From Herbaspirillum rhizosphaerae_A (GTDB lineage Bacteria; Pseudomonadota; Gammaproteobacteria; Burkholderiales; Burkholderiaceae_D), in the NCBI RefSeq assembly GCF_046025915.1, contig NZ_JAQQFR010000010.1, positions 186,001 to 250,000 on the forward strand: a stretch of DNA of 64,000 nt, read 5' to 3'. Below are positions 24,484-34,468 of this stretch, piece by piece. Under the pieces are notes generated by a model. The model had not been told where the DNA came from, made no database searches, and saw only the letters and a list, made by a program, of their open reading frames with translations. The stretch's first letter is position 1, and every line of letters starts with the position of its first letter. The translations under genes were made by a program, and so were the position numbers.

Positions 24484-27297
24484 TCAGCCTTCCTGCTTTC
24501 TGAGAAGGAGGATGGAGGCGCCAAGAATCACCGGGACTGCCGCCAGCAGGGACCAGAAGGATGGCATCAGCCCGGACAGGTCGAGCGCCTTGTTAAAAAT
24601 TCCTCGGCTGATAGTGAGAAAGTGCGAGGCTGGATAGAGCTTTCCAATCCAGGCGCCCACGCCCTCAAGCGATGACACAGGATTGAGCAGACCGGCAAAC
24701 TGCACGCAGGGGATGATGGTGCCGATCATGGTGACGAAAACGGCTGCGATCTGGCTGTTCGTGAAGGTGGAGGCCAGCAAGCCGAATCCGGTTGAACAAA
24801 TGATGAAGACAAACGCGGTCAGGGCCAAAGAAACAAAATCGCCTTTGATCGGGACGTTGAAAATAGTCACCGCCAACAGCACCAAAAACAAAAAGTTAAG
24901 CATGCCCAGCAACACATACGGCACTTGTTTTCCCAGCAGAAACTCCGCACGCGTAATCGGTGTGACGTAGAGGTTGATGATCGAACCGAGCTCTTTCTCA
25001 CGCACCACCGACAAGGCCGTCAGCATCGCCGGGATCATCATCAGCAACATCGGGATGACCGCAGGCACCATGGCGGGAAGACTTTTGACGTCGGGATTGT
25101 AGCGATAGCGCGTTTCTACCGAGCTGGCTGCGACCGGATACATGCCCAGGCGACGTGTCGCCATATCAACCAGCCACATCTGATGCATGGCCTGCACATA
25201 ACCGCGGACGGTCTCCGCACGCATCGGCATGGCGCCGTCGATCCACGCGCCAATCTGTGGCGTCGCGCCACGTTCAAGGTCTCGCCCAAATCCGGAAGGG
25301 ATCTCGATCGCCAGGGACAATTCTCCATCACGCATACGGCGATCAAGTTCGGCATAGTCTGACAGCGGTGCTTTTTCGATGAAGTAGCGCGAGCCGGACA
25401 AATTGAGTGCATAACTTTGGCTAAGCGACGTCTGATCACGGTCAAGCACTGCATAGGAAAGATTTTCGACATCCAGGCTGATGCCGTAGCCGATGATGAA
25501 CAGCAGAATTGCGGTCCCCAGCAGAGCGAGTGTGGCTCTTACAGGATCGCGCCGCAACTCCAGTGTTTCGCGCAATGCGTAACTATAAGCCCGTCCGAAA
25601 TGAAAGCCTCCGGTTCGGCTATCTGAAGGGGAGACCGCGGCCGGGGATGGGGGCTGTTGCCCGCTTGGTTGCGACGGCGTGGCTGAAATTTGCGCAGCCG
25701 CCGGTGCGTTGCTTTGCTCGCCCACAGCTTCTTTCAGGTAGCTGATGAAGGCTTGCTCAAGCGTTGCCGCCCCCCGTTGCCGCACCAAATCTGATGGACT
25801 TGCGCTGATGAGCACGCGGCCGGCATGCATGAGCGAAATGCGGTCGCAGCGTTCGGCCTCATTCATGAAATGTGTCGAGATGAAAATCGTCACATGGTCG
25901 TCGCGCGCCAGATCGATCATCAGTTGCCAAAACATGTCGCGTGCGATCGGATCAACACCCGAGGTCGGTTCATCCAGAATGAGCAATTCCGGGCGATGCA
26001 CCATGGCGACGGCCAGCGAGAGTCGCTGGCGCACGCCCAGTGGAAGCCCCTCAGGCAAGTCGTCAAGAACTTGTTGCAGATCGAAGCGCTGCGCCATTTC
26101 GCTGACTCTTGCCGCAATGGTGCTTTCTGGTACCTGGAACAAGCGCGCATGCAGCACCAAATTCTGCCTGACGGTCAATTCGCTGTAGAGAGAAAACGCT
26201 TGCGACATATACCCCACGCGCCGCCGCGTGGCTAAATCATTGCTGTCCACTTCATGGCCAAAGAGCCAGGCTTTTCCTTCGCTGGCCGGAATCAGGCCAG
26301 TCAGCATTTTCATCGTGGTTGACTTGCCACAGCCGTTGGAGCCGAGAAATCCGAAAATCTCACCTCGCCTGATTCTGAAGTCGACATGATCGACAGCGAC
26401 GAAATCACCGAAGCGCATCGTCAATCCTTTCGCTTCGATGGCGATCTCATCGGTCTCGGTGGTTTGCAATGGCGGGACGACGACGATGCGATGATTGCGT
26501 CGTTTGGATTCGGGAAGCATGGCGATGAACGCCGCCTCCAGAGAGGGGGCATTGAAGCGTTCACGCAGTTCGCGCGGGGTGCCCGTGGCAAGGATTTTTC
26601 CGTCGTCCATCGCGACCAGCCATTCAAAGCGGTCAGCTTCTTCCATGTAGGCGGTGGCGACAATCACGCTCATTCCAGGGCGCTCACTACGGATTCGCTC
26701 AATCAAATCCCAGAATTGTGCGCGTGACAAAGGATCGACACCGGTGGTGGGTTCGTCCAGGATCAGGAGATCAGGGTCATGGATGAGCGCGCAGCACAAT
26801 CCCAATTTCTGTTTCATGCCGCCGGACAATTTTCCGGCCGGACGGGACAGAAACGGACTCAGTCCGGTACTTAGCGTGAGTTCGTCAATGCGGCGCCGGC
26901 GCGTAGCCGCGTCATGACCGAACAAGCGACCAAAGAACTGCAGGTTTTCCTCCACCGATAGCGTGGGGTAGAGATTCTTCCCCAAACCTTGAGGCATATA
27001 GGCAATACGTGGGCAGGTTCTGTCACGATGACGGCTGTCGCTCATGTTCCCGCCAAGCACGTCGACTTGTCCGAGTTGCAGGCGCCGTGCACCCGCGAGC
27101 AAAGACAATAGGCTGGATTTTCCGACACCGTCGGGACCGATCAGGCCAACCATGCAGCCGGCAGGAATGGAGAGATTGATGCCGTCCAGCGCCTGCGTTT
27201 TGCCAAGTACGAGACTGACGCCCGACAAGCGTGCGACCGGCTCTTGAAAAGCAGGCGTGCTCACTGCGGAACTTTCACGTTGAGTTCGGCCGGCCAT
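24484..27297 (-). CDS. rbbA: Fused double-ATPase ABC transporter / permease (RbbA-type)
   Basis: A 937-residue protein: ATPase 1 (GPDGVGKSS, LSGGMKQKLGL, LLILDEPTTGVDP), ATPase 2 (GSNGCGKSTT, LLILDEPTSGVDP), then an ABC-2 membrane domain (FVVREKELGSIINLYVTP-like segment). The second ATPase has LPLGVRQR where the LSGGQ signature should be, as in E. coli RbbA (YhiH), which it resembles along the whole length from memory. The start may be ATG 27297, or GTG 27264, which overlaps the HlyD stop as GTGA. E. coli RbbA is described as ribosome-bound, but here the HlyD/outer-membrane neighbours favour an efflux role. Confidence 0.9.
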   Translation of the reverse strand: MAGRTQRESSAVSTPAFQEPVARLSGVSLVLGKTQALDGINLSIPAGCMVGLIGPDGVGKSSLLSLLAGARRLQLGQVDVLGGNMSDSRHRDRTCPRIAYMPQGLGKNLYPTLSVEENLQFFGRLFGHDAATRRRRIDELTLSTGLSPFLSRPAGKLSGGMKQKLGLCCALIHDPDLLILDEPTTGVDPLSRAQFWDLIERIRSERPGMSVIVATAYMEEADRFEWLVAMDDGKILATGTPRELRERFNAPSLEAAFIAMLPESKRRNHRIVVVPPLQTTETDEIAIEAKGLTMRFGDFVAVDHVDFRIRRGEIFGFLGSNGCGKSTTMKMLTGLIPASEGKAWLFGHEVDSNDLATRRRVGYMSQAFSLYSELTVRQNLVLHARLFQVPESTIAARVSEMAQRFDLQQVLDDLPEGLPLGVRQRLSLAVAMVHRPELLILDEPTSGVDPIARDMFWQLMIDLARDDHVTIFISTHFMNEAERCDRISLMHAGRVLISASPSDLVRQRGAATLEQAFISYLKEAVGEQSNAPAAAQISATPSQPSGQQPPSPAAVSPSDSRTGGFHFGRAYSYALRETLELRRDPVRATLALLGTAILLFIIGYGISLDVENLSYAVLDRDQTSLSQSYALNLSGSRYFIEKAPLSDYAELDRRMRDGELSLAIEIPSGFGRDLERGATPQIGAWIDGAMPMRAETVRGYVQAMHQMWLVDMATRRLGMYPVAASSVETRYRYNPDVKSLPAMVPAVIPMLLMMIPAMLTALSVVREKELGSIINLYVTPITRAEFLLGKQVPYVLLGMLNFLFLVLLAVTIFNVPIKGDFVSLALTAFVFIICSTGFGLLASTFTNSQIAAVFVTMIGTIIPCVQFAGLLNPVSSLEGVGAWIGKLYPASHFLTISRGIFNKALDLSGLMPSFWSLLAAVPVILGASILLLRKQEG

Positions 27298-28334
27298 TCT
27301 GTTTGCTCGGACAACTTGACCCAGGCGACGCCGGGCAGGCCGGTTTTAACCAGTTTCAGATGTTTGACCAGTAGTTCCCTGTCAATCTGCGCTTTGACGC
27401 GGAACATGAGTTTCTGCCGCTCGTTGGCAGTCTCTACGGTCTTTGGCGTGAATTGAGCAGTACTGGCAACATAAGAGACCTTGGCGGGGATCACATATTG
27501 CGAGGCGGCGTCAAGAATCAATCGAACGTCGCTGCCGATCGCCAGTTTTCCTGCGACCGTTTCCGGCACGAAAAAGGTCATGTAGACATCGCTCAGATCA
27601 ACCAGATTGAGGACTTTTCCGCCCCCGGCAAGCACTTCGCCGGGTTGCGCAACACGATATTGGATCCGGCCGCTACGTGGCGCAGTCAATGCGCTGTCAT
27701 TGATGTCTGCATCAATTCTGGCGACGGTCGCGCTGGCCGCAGTGACTGTCGCTGCGGCGCCGATAGCCTGCATACGTGCTGCATTGATGGCGGCAGCTGC
27801 GGCTCTGGCTTGTGCATTGGCGGCGGTGAGAGCCGCCTGCGTGGTACGTACGCGGGTACGGTCGTCGTCTACCTCCTGAATGGAAGAGGCGCCTTCCTGC
27901 ACCAATGTTTCGGAACGCTTTAGCCGACGTTGCGCTGCATCCAGTTCGCTTTCACGCTGGGCGATCTGGGCTTGCGTCGCTTGCCAGTCGCTTTCGCGCA
28001 CTGCGACTTGTGCCTGGGCACTGGCGACTGCTGCAATAAGCTGTTGTTTCTGTGCGCTGGCCTCATCGCGCTGTGCTTGCAGTACCTGAGTCTGCATATG
28101 CGCCAGCAACTGACCGGCAACGACGAAATCGCCTTCGTTGACAAGAATATCGTCGATACGGCCAGGCAGCTTTGCTGCGACATCGATCTCGGTAGCCTCA
28201 ATGCGGCCGTTTCCGCTCGCGAAGTCGTCACCGGGACCGCTTCGATGAAAGTATTTCCAGCCGTACCACGCCACGGCCAGCCCCAATAGGATCAGCAGAA
28301 CAGAATACAAAGACCGACGGGAAGGGATGTTCAT
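27261..28334 (-). CDS. HlyD/EmrA-type membrane fusion protein (YhiI-like)
   Basis: A 357-residue periplasmic adaptor with one N-terminal membrane helix (about 8-28), a lipoyl-like half (GRIEATEIDVAAKLPGRIDDI), a long alpha-helical hairpin (about 75-205) and the returning beta-barrel half (LTAPRSGRIQYRVAQPGEVL). It bridges the ABC permeases and the outer-membrane channel. Its ATG overlaps the stop of the outer-membrane factor gene (ATGA), and its own stop overlaps the RbbA gene, so the three are tightly coupled. Confidence 0.93.
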   Translation of the reverse strand: MNIPSRRSLYSVLLILLGLAVAWYGWKYFHRSGPGDDFASGNGRIEATEIDVAAKLPGRIDDILVNEGDFVVAGQLLAHMQTQVLQAQRDEASAQKQQLIAAVASAQAQVAVRESDWQATQAQIAQRESELDAAQRRLKRSETLVQEGASSIQEVDDDRTRVRTTQAALTAANAQARAAAAAINAARMQAIGAAATVTAASATVARIDADINDSALTAPRSGRIQYRVAQPGEVLAGGGKVLNLVDLSDVYMTFFVPETVAGKLAIGSDVRLILDAASQYVIPAKVSYVASTAQFTPKTVETANERQKLMFRVKAQIDRELLVKHLKLVKTGLPGVAWVKLSEQTEWPAELNVKVPQ

Positions 28335-29818
28335 TGTGAGCTACCTGTTTTCTTTTTGAGATCGAGTTGCTTGTCCTCAATCGGAATGTCATCGGATGCA
28401 CCGCCCAACGCGGCATACAAGCTCACGTTGCTGGTTGCCAAAGCACGCTGTAACTGAACCAGTTGCTGTTGGGCTGTCAGCAGGTCACGCTGGGCGTCCA
28501 GCACATCCAGAAAGGATGCCGAGCCGTTGTCGTAGCGCAGCGTGGAGAGATGAGCGCGTTCCGATTGCACTGCAAGCGTCGTGGAGGCGATGTCTACCTG
28601 ATAGTCCAGCCATATTCGGGCGGACAGTGCGTCCGACACATCCCGGAAGGCGTTTTGGATGGTCTTCTCATAGTTGAGTACGGCGATATGGCGGCGCGCT
28701 TCGGTCAATTGCAGATTGCTGTTGCGCAAACCGCCGTCAAACAAGGGCAACGAAATGCTGGGAGAGAATGTCCATGCGTGACTGCCGCTGTCGAATAAGC
28801 CGCCCAGTTCGGCGCTGGCGCTACCGGCCGATCCGGTCAATGCGATACGTGGGAAGAACGCGGCCCGCGCGGCACCGATATTCGCGTTGGCGGCACGAAG
28901 CTGATGCTCCGCCGCAATGATGTCGGGCCGATAAGTCAGTAGATCGGATGGAACTCCGGCGTGCAGTCGGCGCGGGGCATCAATTGTGGACAGCCTTTGC
29001 TGCAGCACCGTGTTGTTCAACGCGGTGCCGACCAGCAAAGTGAGTCGATGTATCTGCGCGGCACGATCTTGTTCCAGCTGCGCTACCAGACTTTGTGCTT
29101 GTGTCACAAGAACTGCCACCTGTGTCAGGTTGAGCCGGGAAGTCGATCCTACCTCGACGCGCCGTGAAAATATGCGATAGCTCTCGGCGCGGCTGGAGAG
29201 CGTCTGATCGGCAAGAAACAAGCGTTCGTTGAGCTCAGAAAGCGTCAGATAGCTGATTGCGACTTGCGCAATCAGATCAATGCGCACCGCGCGTTGCGCT
29301 GCATTCGTAGCCAGATAATTTTCAAGCGCGGCATCTTTCAGGCTACGCACGCGTCCCCAGAAATCCAGCTCCCAGCTGGCCATGCCCAAGCCAACCTGAT
29401 ACTGGCTGCCGACGATGGGCTTGCCCGTCAGATTGAGGTCGCCTGGTACGCGTGAGCGGTCCAATCCTGCCTGGGCGCCAATCGAGGGATATTGCGCGGA
29501 CCGTTCAATGCCATATGCCGCACGTGTTTCATCGACGCGCGCGATAGCAATATGAAGATCCCGGTTGTTTTCCAGCGCAAGCTCAATCAATGATTGCAGG
29601 CGGACATCCTGGAAGTAGTTTCGCCAGCCGATCACATCGATAGTTTCACGCGACGAATTTGCCACCTCTTCGTACGACCGAGCCACAGGAAGGGGCGGGC
29701 GCACATAGTCAGGCGCAAGCGAAATGCAACCGGTGAGCTGCAACGCAAGGATAGCCCCCACACAATAGGTCCGAGCAGGATGTTTTCCGCTGACTGCCGC
29801 TATTCTTGCTAACTTCAC
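28331..29818 (-). CDS. NodT/OprM-type outer-membrane efflux lipoprotein
   Basis: A 495-residue outer-membrane factor with a lipoprotein signal (LALQLTGC lipobox near residue 30) and two OEP repeats, including TYRPDIIAAEHQLRAANANIG. I chose GTG 29818: GGGAG lies six bases upstream, and the FNR-dependent start predicted near 29846 would leave an ATG at 29845 almost leaderless. It heads the operon efflux-pta-ackA-usp. Export of a low-oxygen metabolite or toxic compound is possible; the substrate is unknown. Confidence 0.9.
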   Translation of the reverse strand: MKLARIAAVSGKHPARTYCVGAILALQLTGCISLAPDYVRPPLPVARSYEEVANSSRETIDVIGWRNYFQDVRLQSLIELALENNRDLHIAIARVDETRAAYGIERSAQYPSIGAQAGLDRSRVPGDLNLTGKPIVGSQYQVGLGMASWELDFWGRVRSLKDAALENYLATNAAQRAVRIDLIAQVAISYLTLSELNERLFLADQTLSSRAESYRIFSRRVEVGSTSRLNLTQVAVLVTQAQSLVAQLEQDRAAQIHRLTLLVGTALNNTVLQQRLSTIDAPRRLHAGVPSDLLTYRPDIIAAEHQLRAANANIGAARAAFFPRIALTGSAGSASAELGGLFDSGSHAWTFSPSISLPLFDGGLRNSNLQLTEARRHIAVLNYEKTIQNAFRDVSDALSARIWLDYQVDIASTTLAVQSERAHLSTLRYDNGSASFLDVLDAQRDLLTAQQQLVQLQRALATSNVSLYAALGGASDDIPIEDKQLDLKKKTGSSQ

Positions 29819-29880
29819 GCTCGCTCCCGTATTGATGACTCCCATGTAAAGGAGTCTACGGGGCACCCGCGCGGGGTAAC

Positions 29881-29894
29881 TTGATATCAATCAA
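29881..29894 (-). promoter_or_regulatory. FNR box, efflux-acetate operon promoter
   Basis: TTGAT-ATCA-ATCAA is a perfect match. Leftward, TAGACT (complement of 29853-29858) serves as -10 and gives a start near 29846, the class II distance. This would drive the outer-membrane factor, HlyD, RbbA, YhhJ, MaoC-PTA, AckA and probably Usp genes. Confidence 0.8.
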
Positions 29895-29922
29895 ATGTCC
29901 GCAAAGGAACATCCCTAAGCAA

Positions 29923-32601
29923 TCATTTGAGACCAAAACGTGAAATCAGCCACGATTTGACAAGCTGTGTCATTGCAAGATATGCGAAGACGATCGCCAT
30001 AATCGCCAGATTAAGATTGACTGGCAGCGCCGTGAGACCCAATGCATGCGCGATTGAAGATGCAGGTAGCCAAAACGCCAGTAAGCAAATGAGCAGGGTA
30101 GTGAGCAGTAACGGCAAACTGGGCTTGCTTTGGATGAAGGGGATTTTTCCCGTGCGAATGACATGTACTACCAATGTTTGCGACAGCAGTGACTCGACAA
30201 ACCATCCGGACTGAAAAAGCAGAGGCTGACTGGCAGCGCCGAAGACGTACCACAACGTGCCGAAAGTCAGATAGTCAAATAACGAACTGACCGGGCCAAG
30301 TACCATCATGAAGCGGCCGATGTCGCGTATTTCCCAGCGCCGCGGTTCCTGTAAGTATTCTTCATCGACATGATCGGTGGCAATCGTTGTTTGCGAAAAA
30401 TCGTAGAGCAAATTGTTCAACAGTATCTGTACCGGCGCCATGGGAATAAATGGCAGTATTGCGCTTGCCCCAAGTACGCTCAGCATATTGCCGAAAGCGG
30501 AGCTGGAGCTCATCTTGATATATTTTGTGATGTTGCCAAATACCCGCCGACCTTCAAGAACCCCCTCTTTCAAGACCATCAGGCTCTTGTGCAACAGAAT
30601 GATATCGGCAGATTCCTTGGCAATATCAACTGCGCTGTCGACGGATATGCCGACATCGGCAGTTTTTAATGCCGCACCGTCGTTGATGCCGTCACCGAGA
30701 TAACCGACGACGTGATGACGCATTTGCAGACAACGAATGATGCGGGCTTTCTGCTGCGGATTGAGTTTGGCGAAAATATCAGATTGTTCTGCGAGTACGC
30801 CTAAAGCATCATCGTCGAGTACGTCGATGTCGCTGCCAAGGACCGCATGCTCTCCAGGCAATCCGACGTGATGACAGACATTGCGGACCACGGCGCCGTT
30901 ATCACCGCTCAGTACTTTTACCGTCACGCCATAGGCGTGCAGGCTGGCAATGGCTTCCGCTGCACTGTCTTTTGGGGGATCGAGGAAGGCGATATAGCCG
31001 ACCAGGGTCAGCGTCGATTCATCGTCATTGTTGAAGCTGCTGTCATCAGTCGGCTTGAGGGCCGGCAATTGCTTGTATGCCACGGCAATGACGCGAAAAC
31101 CATCTTCGTTCAGATCGTCTACGGTTTTGCTCAGCGATGCGCCATGCTCAGCCGCCAGAGGCATGGCCACACCATTGTGTTCAGCGTGCGTACAGATGCT
31201 TAAGATTTCTTCCGGAGCGCCTTTACAGATGAGTACACGCGTATGGTCGGCTTGTTCAACGATGACGGACATCCGACGCCGCTCAAAATCGAACGGCAAC
31301 TCATCGACTTTGCTGAACTGGAGACCCGATTGCATTTTTTCATGCTGTTCCGCGTAGCTCAGAATTGCCACGTCCAGGAGATTTTTCAGACCGGTCTGAA
31401 AGAAGCTGTTCAGGTAAGCATATTCAACGACCTTTTGTGATTCCACACCATCGATATCGACATGTTTTTCAAGCAGGATGCGATCCTGGGTCAGTGTTCC
31501 CGTCTTATCGGTACAAAGAATGTTCATTGCGCCGAAGTTCTGGATTGCATTGAGTCGTTTGACGATGACTTTCTTTTTTGACATGGCCAGTGCACCCTTG
31601 GCCAGGTTGATCGTGATGATCATGGGGAGCATTTCGGGAGTGAGCCCGACAGCAACGGCGACGGCAAACAGCAAGGCCTCCAGCCAGTCGCCTTTGGAGA
31701 ATCCATTGATGAGGAAAACCAGCGGCGCCATGACCAGCATGATACGAATGATCAGACGAATGTATCTGTCGATGCCACGGTCGAAGCTGGTCAGCTCGCG
31801 TGCTTTGACAAGATCTGCAGCGATGTGACCAAACGCCGTACGCTGACCAGTGGCAATGACGAGCGCAGTTCCGCTTCCGCTGATCACATTGGTACCCATG
31901 AACGCCAGATCAGGCAGGTCGGTAATATCCTTTGCCGAAAGATTTTCTGGCACGGCCGGCGTCTTTTCCGTCGGAAGTGACTCACCGGTCAGAGCTGCCT
32001 GGCTAATAAACAACATCTTGGAAGAAAGGATACGCACATCGGCTGGGGCGATATCGCCTGCGGACAGGAGAACAATGTCGCCCGGCACCAGATCCGACAG
32101 CGGTAATTCCTGCCTCCCTTGATCTGCCCGCAGCACCGTCGCGGTAGTCGCCACCATTGAGCGCAATTGCTGTGCGGCTTTATCGGCACGATGTTCCTGG
32201 ACAAACGAGAGGAGCGAGGAAAGAACGACCATCACGCCAATCATCAGCGCGCCCCAGGTTTCGCCAATCAGAAGATTGAGACAAGTAAGCAGCAACAGGA
32301 GCAACGATAAAGGGCTCGCGAGCAGTTTGAAAAAATGACGCCATCCCTGCGATCTGGTTTCGGCTGCGATCGTATTAGGGCCGTATTTTTCGCGCCGGCT
32401 GGCTGCTTCCGCGGCTGAGAGTCCGAGATGGGAGGAGTTTTGTTGCGCCAATGCCGCTTCAGCGGTCATTGCGGCTACGCTTCTGAGTGCTGTCTCCGCA
32501 GCTTGCGCCGGCAAATGCGAAATCCGGCGATGGGCGTCGGGATGTATGCCGGAGATGGGCGGCGGAAGGGATGAAGATGTGATCAGGGGCGAGCTGGACA
32601 T
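29923..32601 (-). CDS. mgtA: Magnesium-translocating P-type ATPase (MgtA/MgtB type)
   Basis: An 892-residue P3B ATPase. Visible motifs: LTGESLPTEK in the actuator domain, DKTGTLTQD with the phosphorylated aspartate, KGAPEEIL, GDGINDGAALKTADVGISVD, and about ten membrane helices including a C-terminal set. It should import Mg2+ with its gradient. The ATG at 32601 has GAGGA eight bases upstream. It begins only 16 bases after the phaC stop, so there is no room for an Mg2+-sensing leader RNA and it is probably co-transcribed with phaC and Usp genes. Confidence 0.93.
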   Translation of the reverse strand: MSSSPLITSSSLPPPISGIHPDAHRRISHLPAQAAETALRSVAAMTAEAALAQQNSSHLGLSAAEAASRREKYGPNTIAAETRSQGWRHFFKLLASPLSLLLLLLTCLNLLIGETWGALMIGVMVVLSSLLSFVQEHRADKAAQQLRSMVATTATVLRADQGRQELPLSDLVPGDIVLLSAGDIAPADVRILSSKMLFISQAALTGESLPTEKTPAVPENLSAKDITDLPDLAFMGTNVISGSGTALVIATGQRTAFGHIAADLVKARELTSFDRGIDRYIRLIIRIMLVMAPLVFLINGFSKGDWLEALLFAVAVAVGLTPEMLPMIITINLAKGALAMSKKKVIVKRLNAIQNFGAMNILCTDKTGTLTQDRILLEKHVDIDGVESQKVVEYAYLNSFFQTGLKNLLDVAILSYAEQHEKMQSGLQFSKVDELPFDFERRRMSVIVEQADHTRVLICKGAPEEILSICTHAEHNGVAMPLAAEHGASLSKTVDDLNEDGFRVIAVAYKQLPALKPTDDSSFNNDDESTLTLVGYIAFLDPPKDSAAEAIASLHAYGVTVKVLSGDNGAVVRNVCHHVGLPGEHAVLGSDIDVLDDDALGVLAEQSDIFAKLNPQQKARIIRCLQMRHHVVGYLGDGINDGAALKTADVGISVDSAVDIAKESADIILLHKSLMVLKEGVLEGRRVFGNITKYIKMSSSSAFGNMLSVLGASAILPFIPMAPVQILLNNLLYDFSQTTIATDHVDEEYLQEPRRWEIRDIGRFMMVLGPVSSLFDYLTFGTLWYVFGAASQPLLFQSGWFVESLLSQTLVVHVIRTGKIPFIQSKPSLPLLLTTLLICLLAFWLPASSIAHALGLTALPVNLNLAIMAIVFAYLAMTQLVKSWLISRFGLK

Positions 32602-32617
32602 GCATCGATCCTCTTCA

Positions 32618-34468
32618 TCAGGATTGCATGACATGCTTGCCCGGCGCCGCAAGTGTATGCAAGGGCATGGGTGGCGGCGAAATGCGTTTTCCCGAATGCA
32701 GGCGCAGCCATGACTCCCATGCAGGCCACCAGGAACCTTCTCGGCGTTGAACACTTTTCTGCCAGGTATCTGCGTCAATTATCTGGTCGTTTTCAGCGTG
32801 TGTCGCGATCTGAAAACTTCGATGCGGGTGGCCCGGGGGGGATACGACGCCGGCATTGTGACCACCTGACGTCAGGACAAACGTCACCTCGGTGTCCGAC
32901 AGGCGGTGAATTTTGAATACCGAACGCCATGGTGCGACGTGATCGGTCACCGTCCCCACGGCGAAGATGGGCAGCCGGATGTCAGCCAGGTTGATGGACT
33001 TTCCATCCGTGAAGTGGCGCCCCTCAGCCAGATCGTTGTGCAAAAAAAGCTGGCGCAAGTACTCTGAGTGCATGCGATAGGGCATGCGTGTGGCGTCAGC
33101 GTTCCACGCCATCAGATCGCTCTTGGGTTCCGGCAGACCCAGAAGATATTGATTGAGTCTGTGTGACCAGATCAGATCATTCGATCGCAATAGCTGAAAC
33201 GCACCGGCCATTTGCTTGGTGTCCAGATAACCTTGATTCCACATGATTGCTTCGAGAAAGCTGACCTGGCTTTCGTCGATAAACAGGGACAGCTCGCCGG
33301 GTTCTTCAAAGTCGACCTGTGACGCGAAAAGACTCACGCTGGCCAGGCGATCATCTCCATCACGCGCCATGCTGGCCGCTGCAATTGACAGCAAGGTACC
33401 GCCAAGACAGTAGCCGACGGCATTGATCTGTTTTGTTTTGGTTTTCGCGGTGATCGCGTCTATTGCTGCCATTACGCCGAGCCGGCGATAGTCTTCCATG
33501 GACAGATCACGGTCTTCCGCCTGAGGATTTTTCCACGAAATCATGAATACCGTATAGCCCAGATCGACCAGATATTTGACCAGCGAATTCTTCGGCGACA
33601 GATCCAGGATGTAATACTTCATGATCCATGCAGGAACAAACAGCAGGGGTGTGGCATGGACTGTTTTTGTTGTCGGCGTGTACTGAATCAGTTCGATCAA
33701 ACTATTGTGAAAGACAACCTTTCCCGGTGTGACCGCCACATCTTTCCCAACGCAAAATCCATTTTCCTCAGATTTTTTTTCGGGCTCCACACTTTGACGC
33801 CAGTCACCCAGGGCATTGATCCATCCCTGTGCAAGGTTGCTGCCGCCCGAGGCGAGAGTCGCTTGCTGCACGACGGGATTGGTAAACAGAAAGTTCGATG
33901 GCGCCAACATGTCCAGCACTTGGCGCACGGTAAATGTCACGACATCTTCATGGTGTTGCGATTGCCCGCGAACGCCGGTCGTCGCGCGGTGCCACCATTG
34001 CTGTTGCAGCAAGAAACCTTGGGAAATGGCGTTAAACGGCCATTGCTCCCATGCCGGATCGCTGAAGCGGCGATCTTGCGGTAGCGGTTCTATACACAAC
34101 GGAGATGCCGTTTTTTGATCGGTGCCGCAACAGTCTCGGCTATAGGCGTACCAGCGCCACCAGTTTTGCCAGGCCTTCTGCATCAGTTCCACACGCTTGG
34201 ACGGCGATAGGGCCAAATGCGTTACCCAGTCGCCGTAGGCATTCAACATCGCAGCTGGTGAAATATTGCCGGTCAGTCGGCCCAGCCACGCATTGCTCAT
34301 CAGATCCAGACGCGCCGAATCCGTGTCGTTTCCTGGAGTCTCACAGACTAACGGCGTAAGCCACGCGCTGGCTAGCCGCTCTGAAATTTGACGTGGGGAA
34401 GACGTTTTATCCGTCATGGAAAATCTCTCTGAAAACGATGACGCCAGCCCGGCAATGTTGCTTGTCAT
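32618..34468 (-). CDS. phaC: Class I poly(3-hydroxyalkanoate) synthase
   Basis: A 616-residue PHA synthase with the lipase-like box GYCLGGT holding the catalytic cysteine, the N-terminal PhaC domain (WWHRATTGVRGQSQHHEDVVTF region), TPLLFVPAWIMKYYILDL, and a C-terminal GGHNAGVVSPPGHPHRSF segment with the catalytic histidine. It polymerises hydroxyacyl-CoA into storage granules. ATG 34468 overlaps the Usp stop (ATGA); an internal ATG at 34417 with AGAGAG upstream is an alternative. No intact phaA or phaB is next to it; only a phaB remnant is found 14 kb away. Confidence 0.93.
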   Translation of the reverse strand: MTSNIAGLASSFSERFSMTDKTSSPRQISERLASAWLTPLVCETPGNDTDSARLDLMSNAWLGRLTGNISPAAMLNAYGDWVTHLALSPSKRVELMQKAWQNWWRWYAYSRDCCGTDQKTASPLCIEPLPQDRRFSDPAWEQWPFNAISQGFLLQQQWWHRATTGVRGQSQHHEDVVTFTVRQVLDMLAPSNFLFTNPVVQQATLASGGSNLAQGWINALGDWRQSVEPEKKSEENGFCVGKDVAVTPGKVVFHNSLIELIQYTPTTKTVHATPLLFVPAWIMKYYILDLSPKNSLVKYLVDLGYTVFMISWKNPQAEDRDLSMEDYRRLGVMAAIDAITAKTKTKQINAVGYCLGGTLLSIAAASMARDGDDRLASVSLFASQVDFEEPGELSLFIDESQVSFLEAIMWNQGYLDTKQMAGAFQLLRSNDLIWSHRLNQYLLGLPEPKSDLMAWNADATRMPYRMHSEYLRQLFLHNDLAEGRHFTDGKSINLADIRLPIFAVGTVTDHVAPWRSVFKIHRLSDTEVTFVLTSGGHNAGVVSPPGHPHRSFQIATHAENDQIIDADTWQKSVQRREGSWWPAWESWLRLHSGKRISPPPMPLHTLAAPGKHVMQS

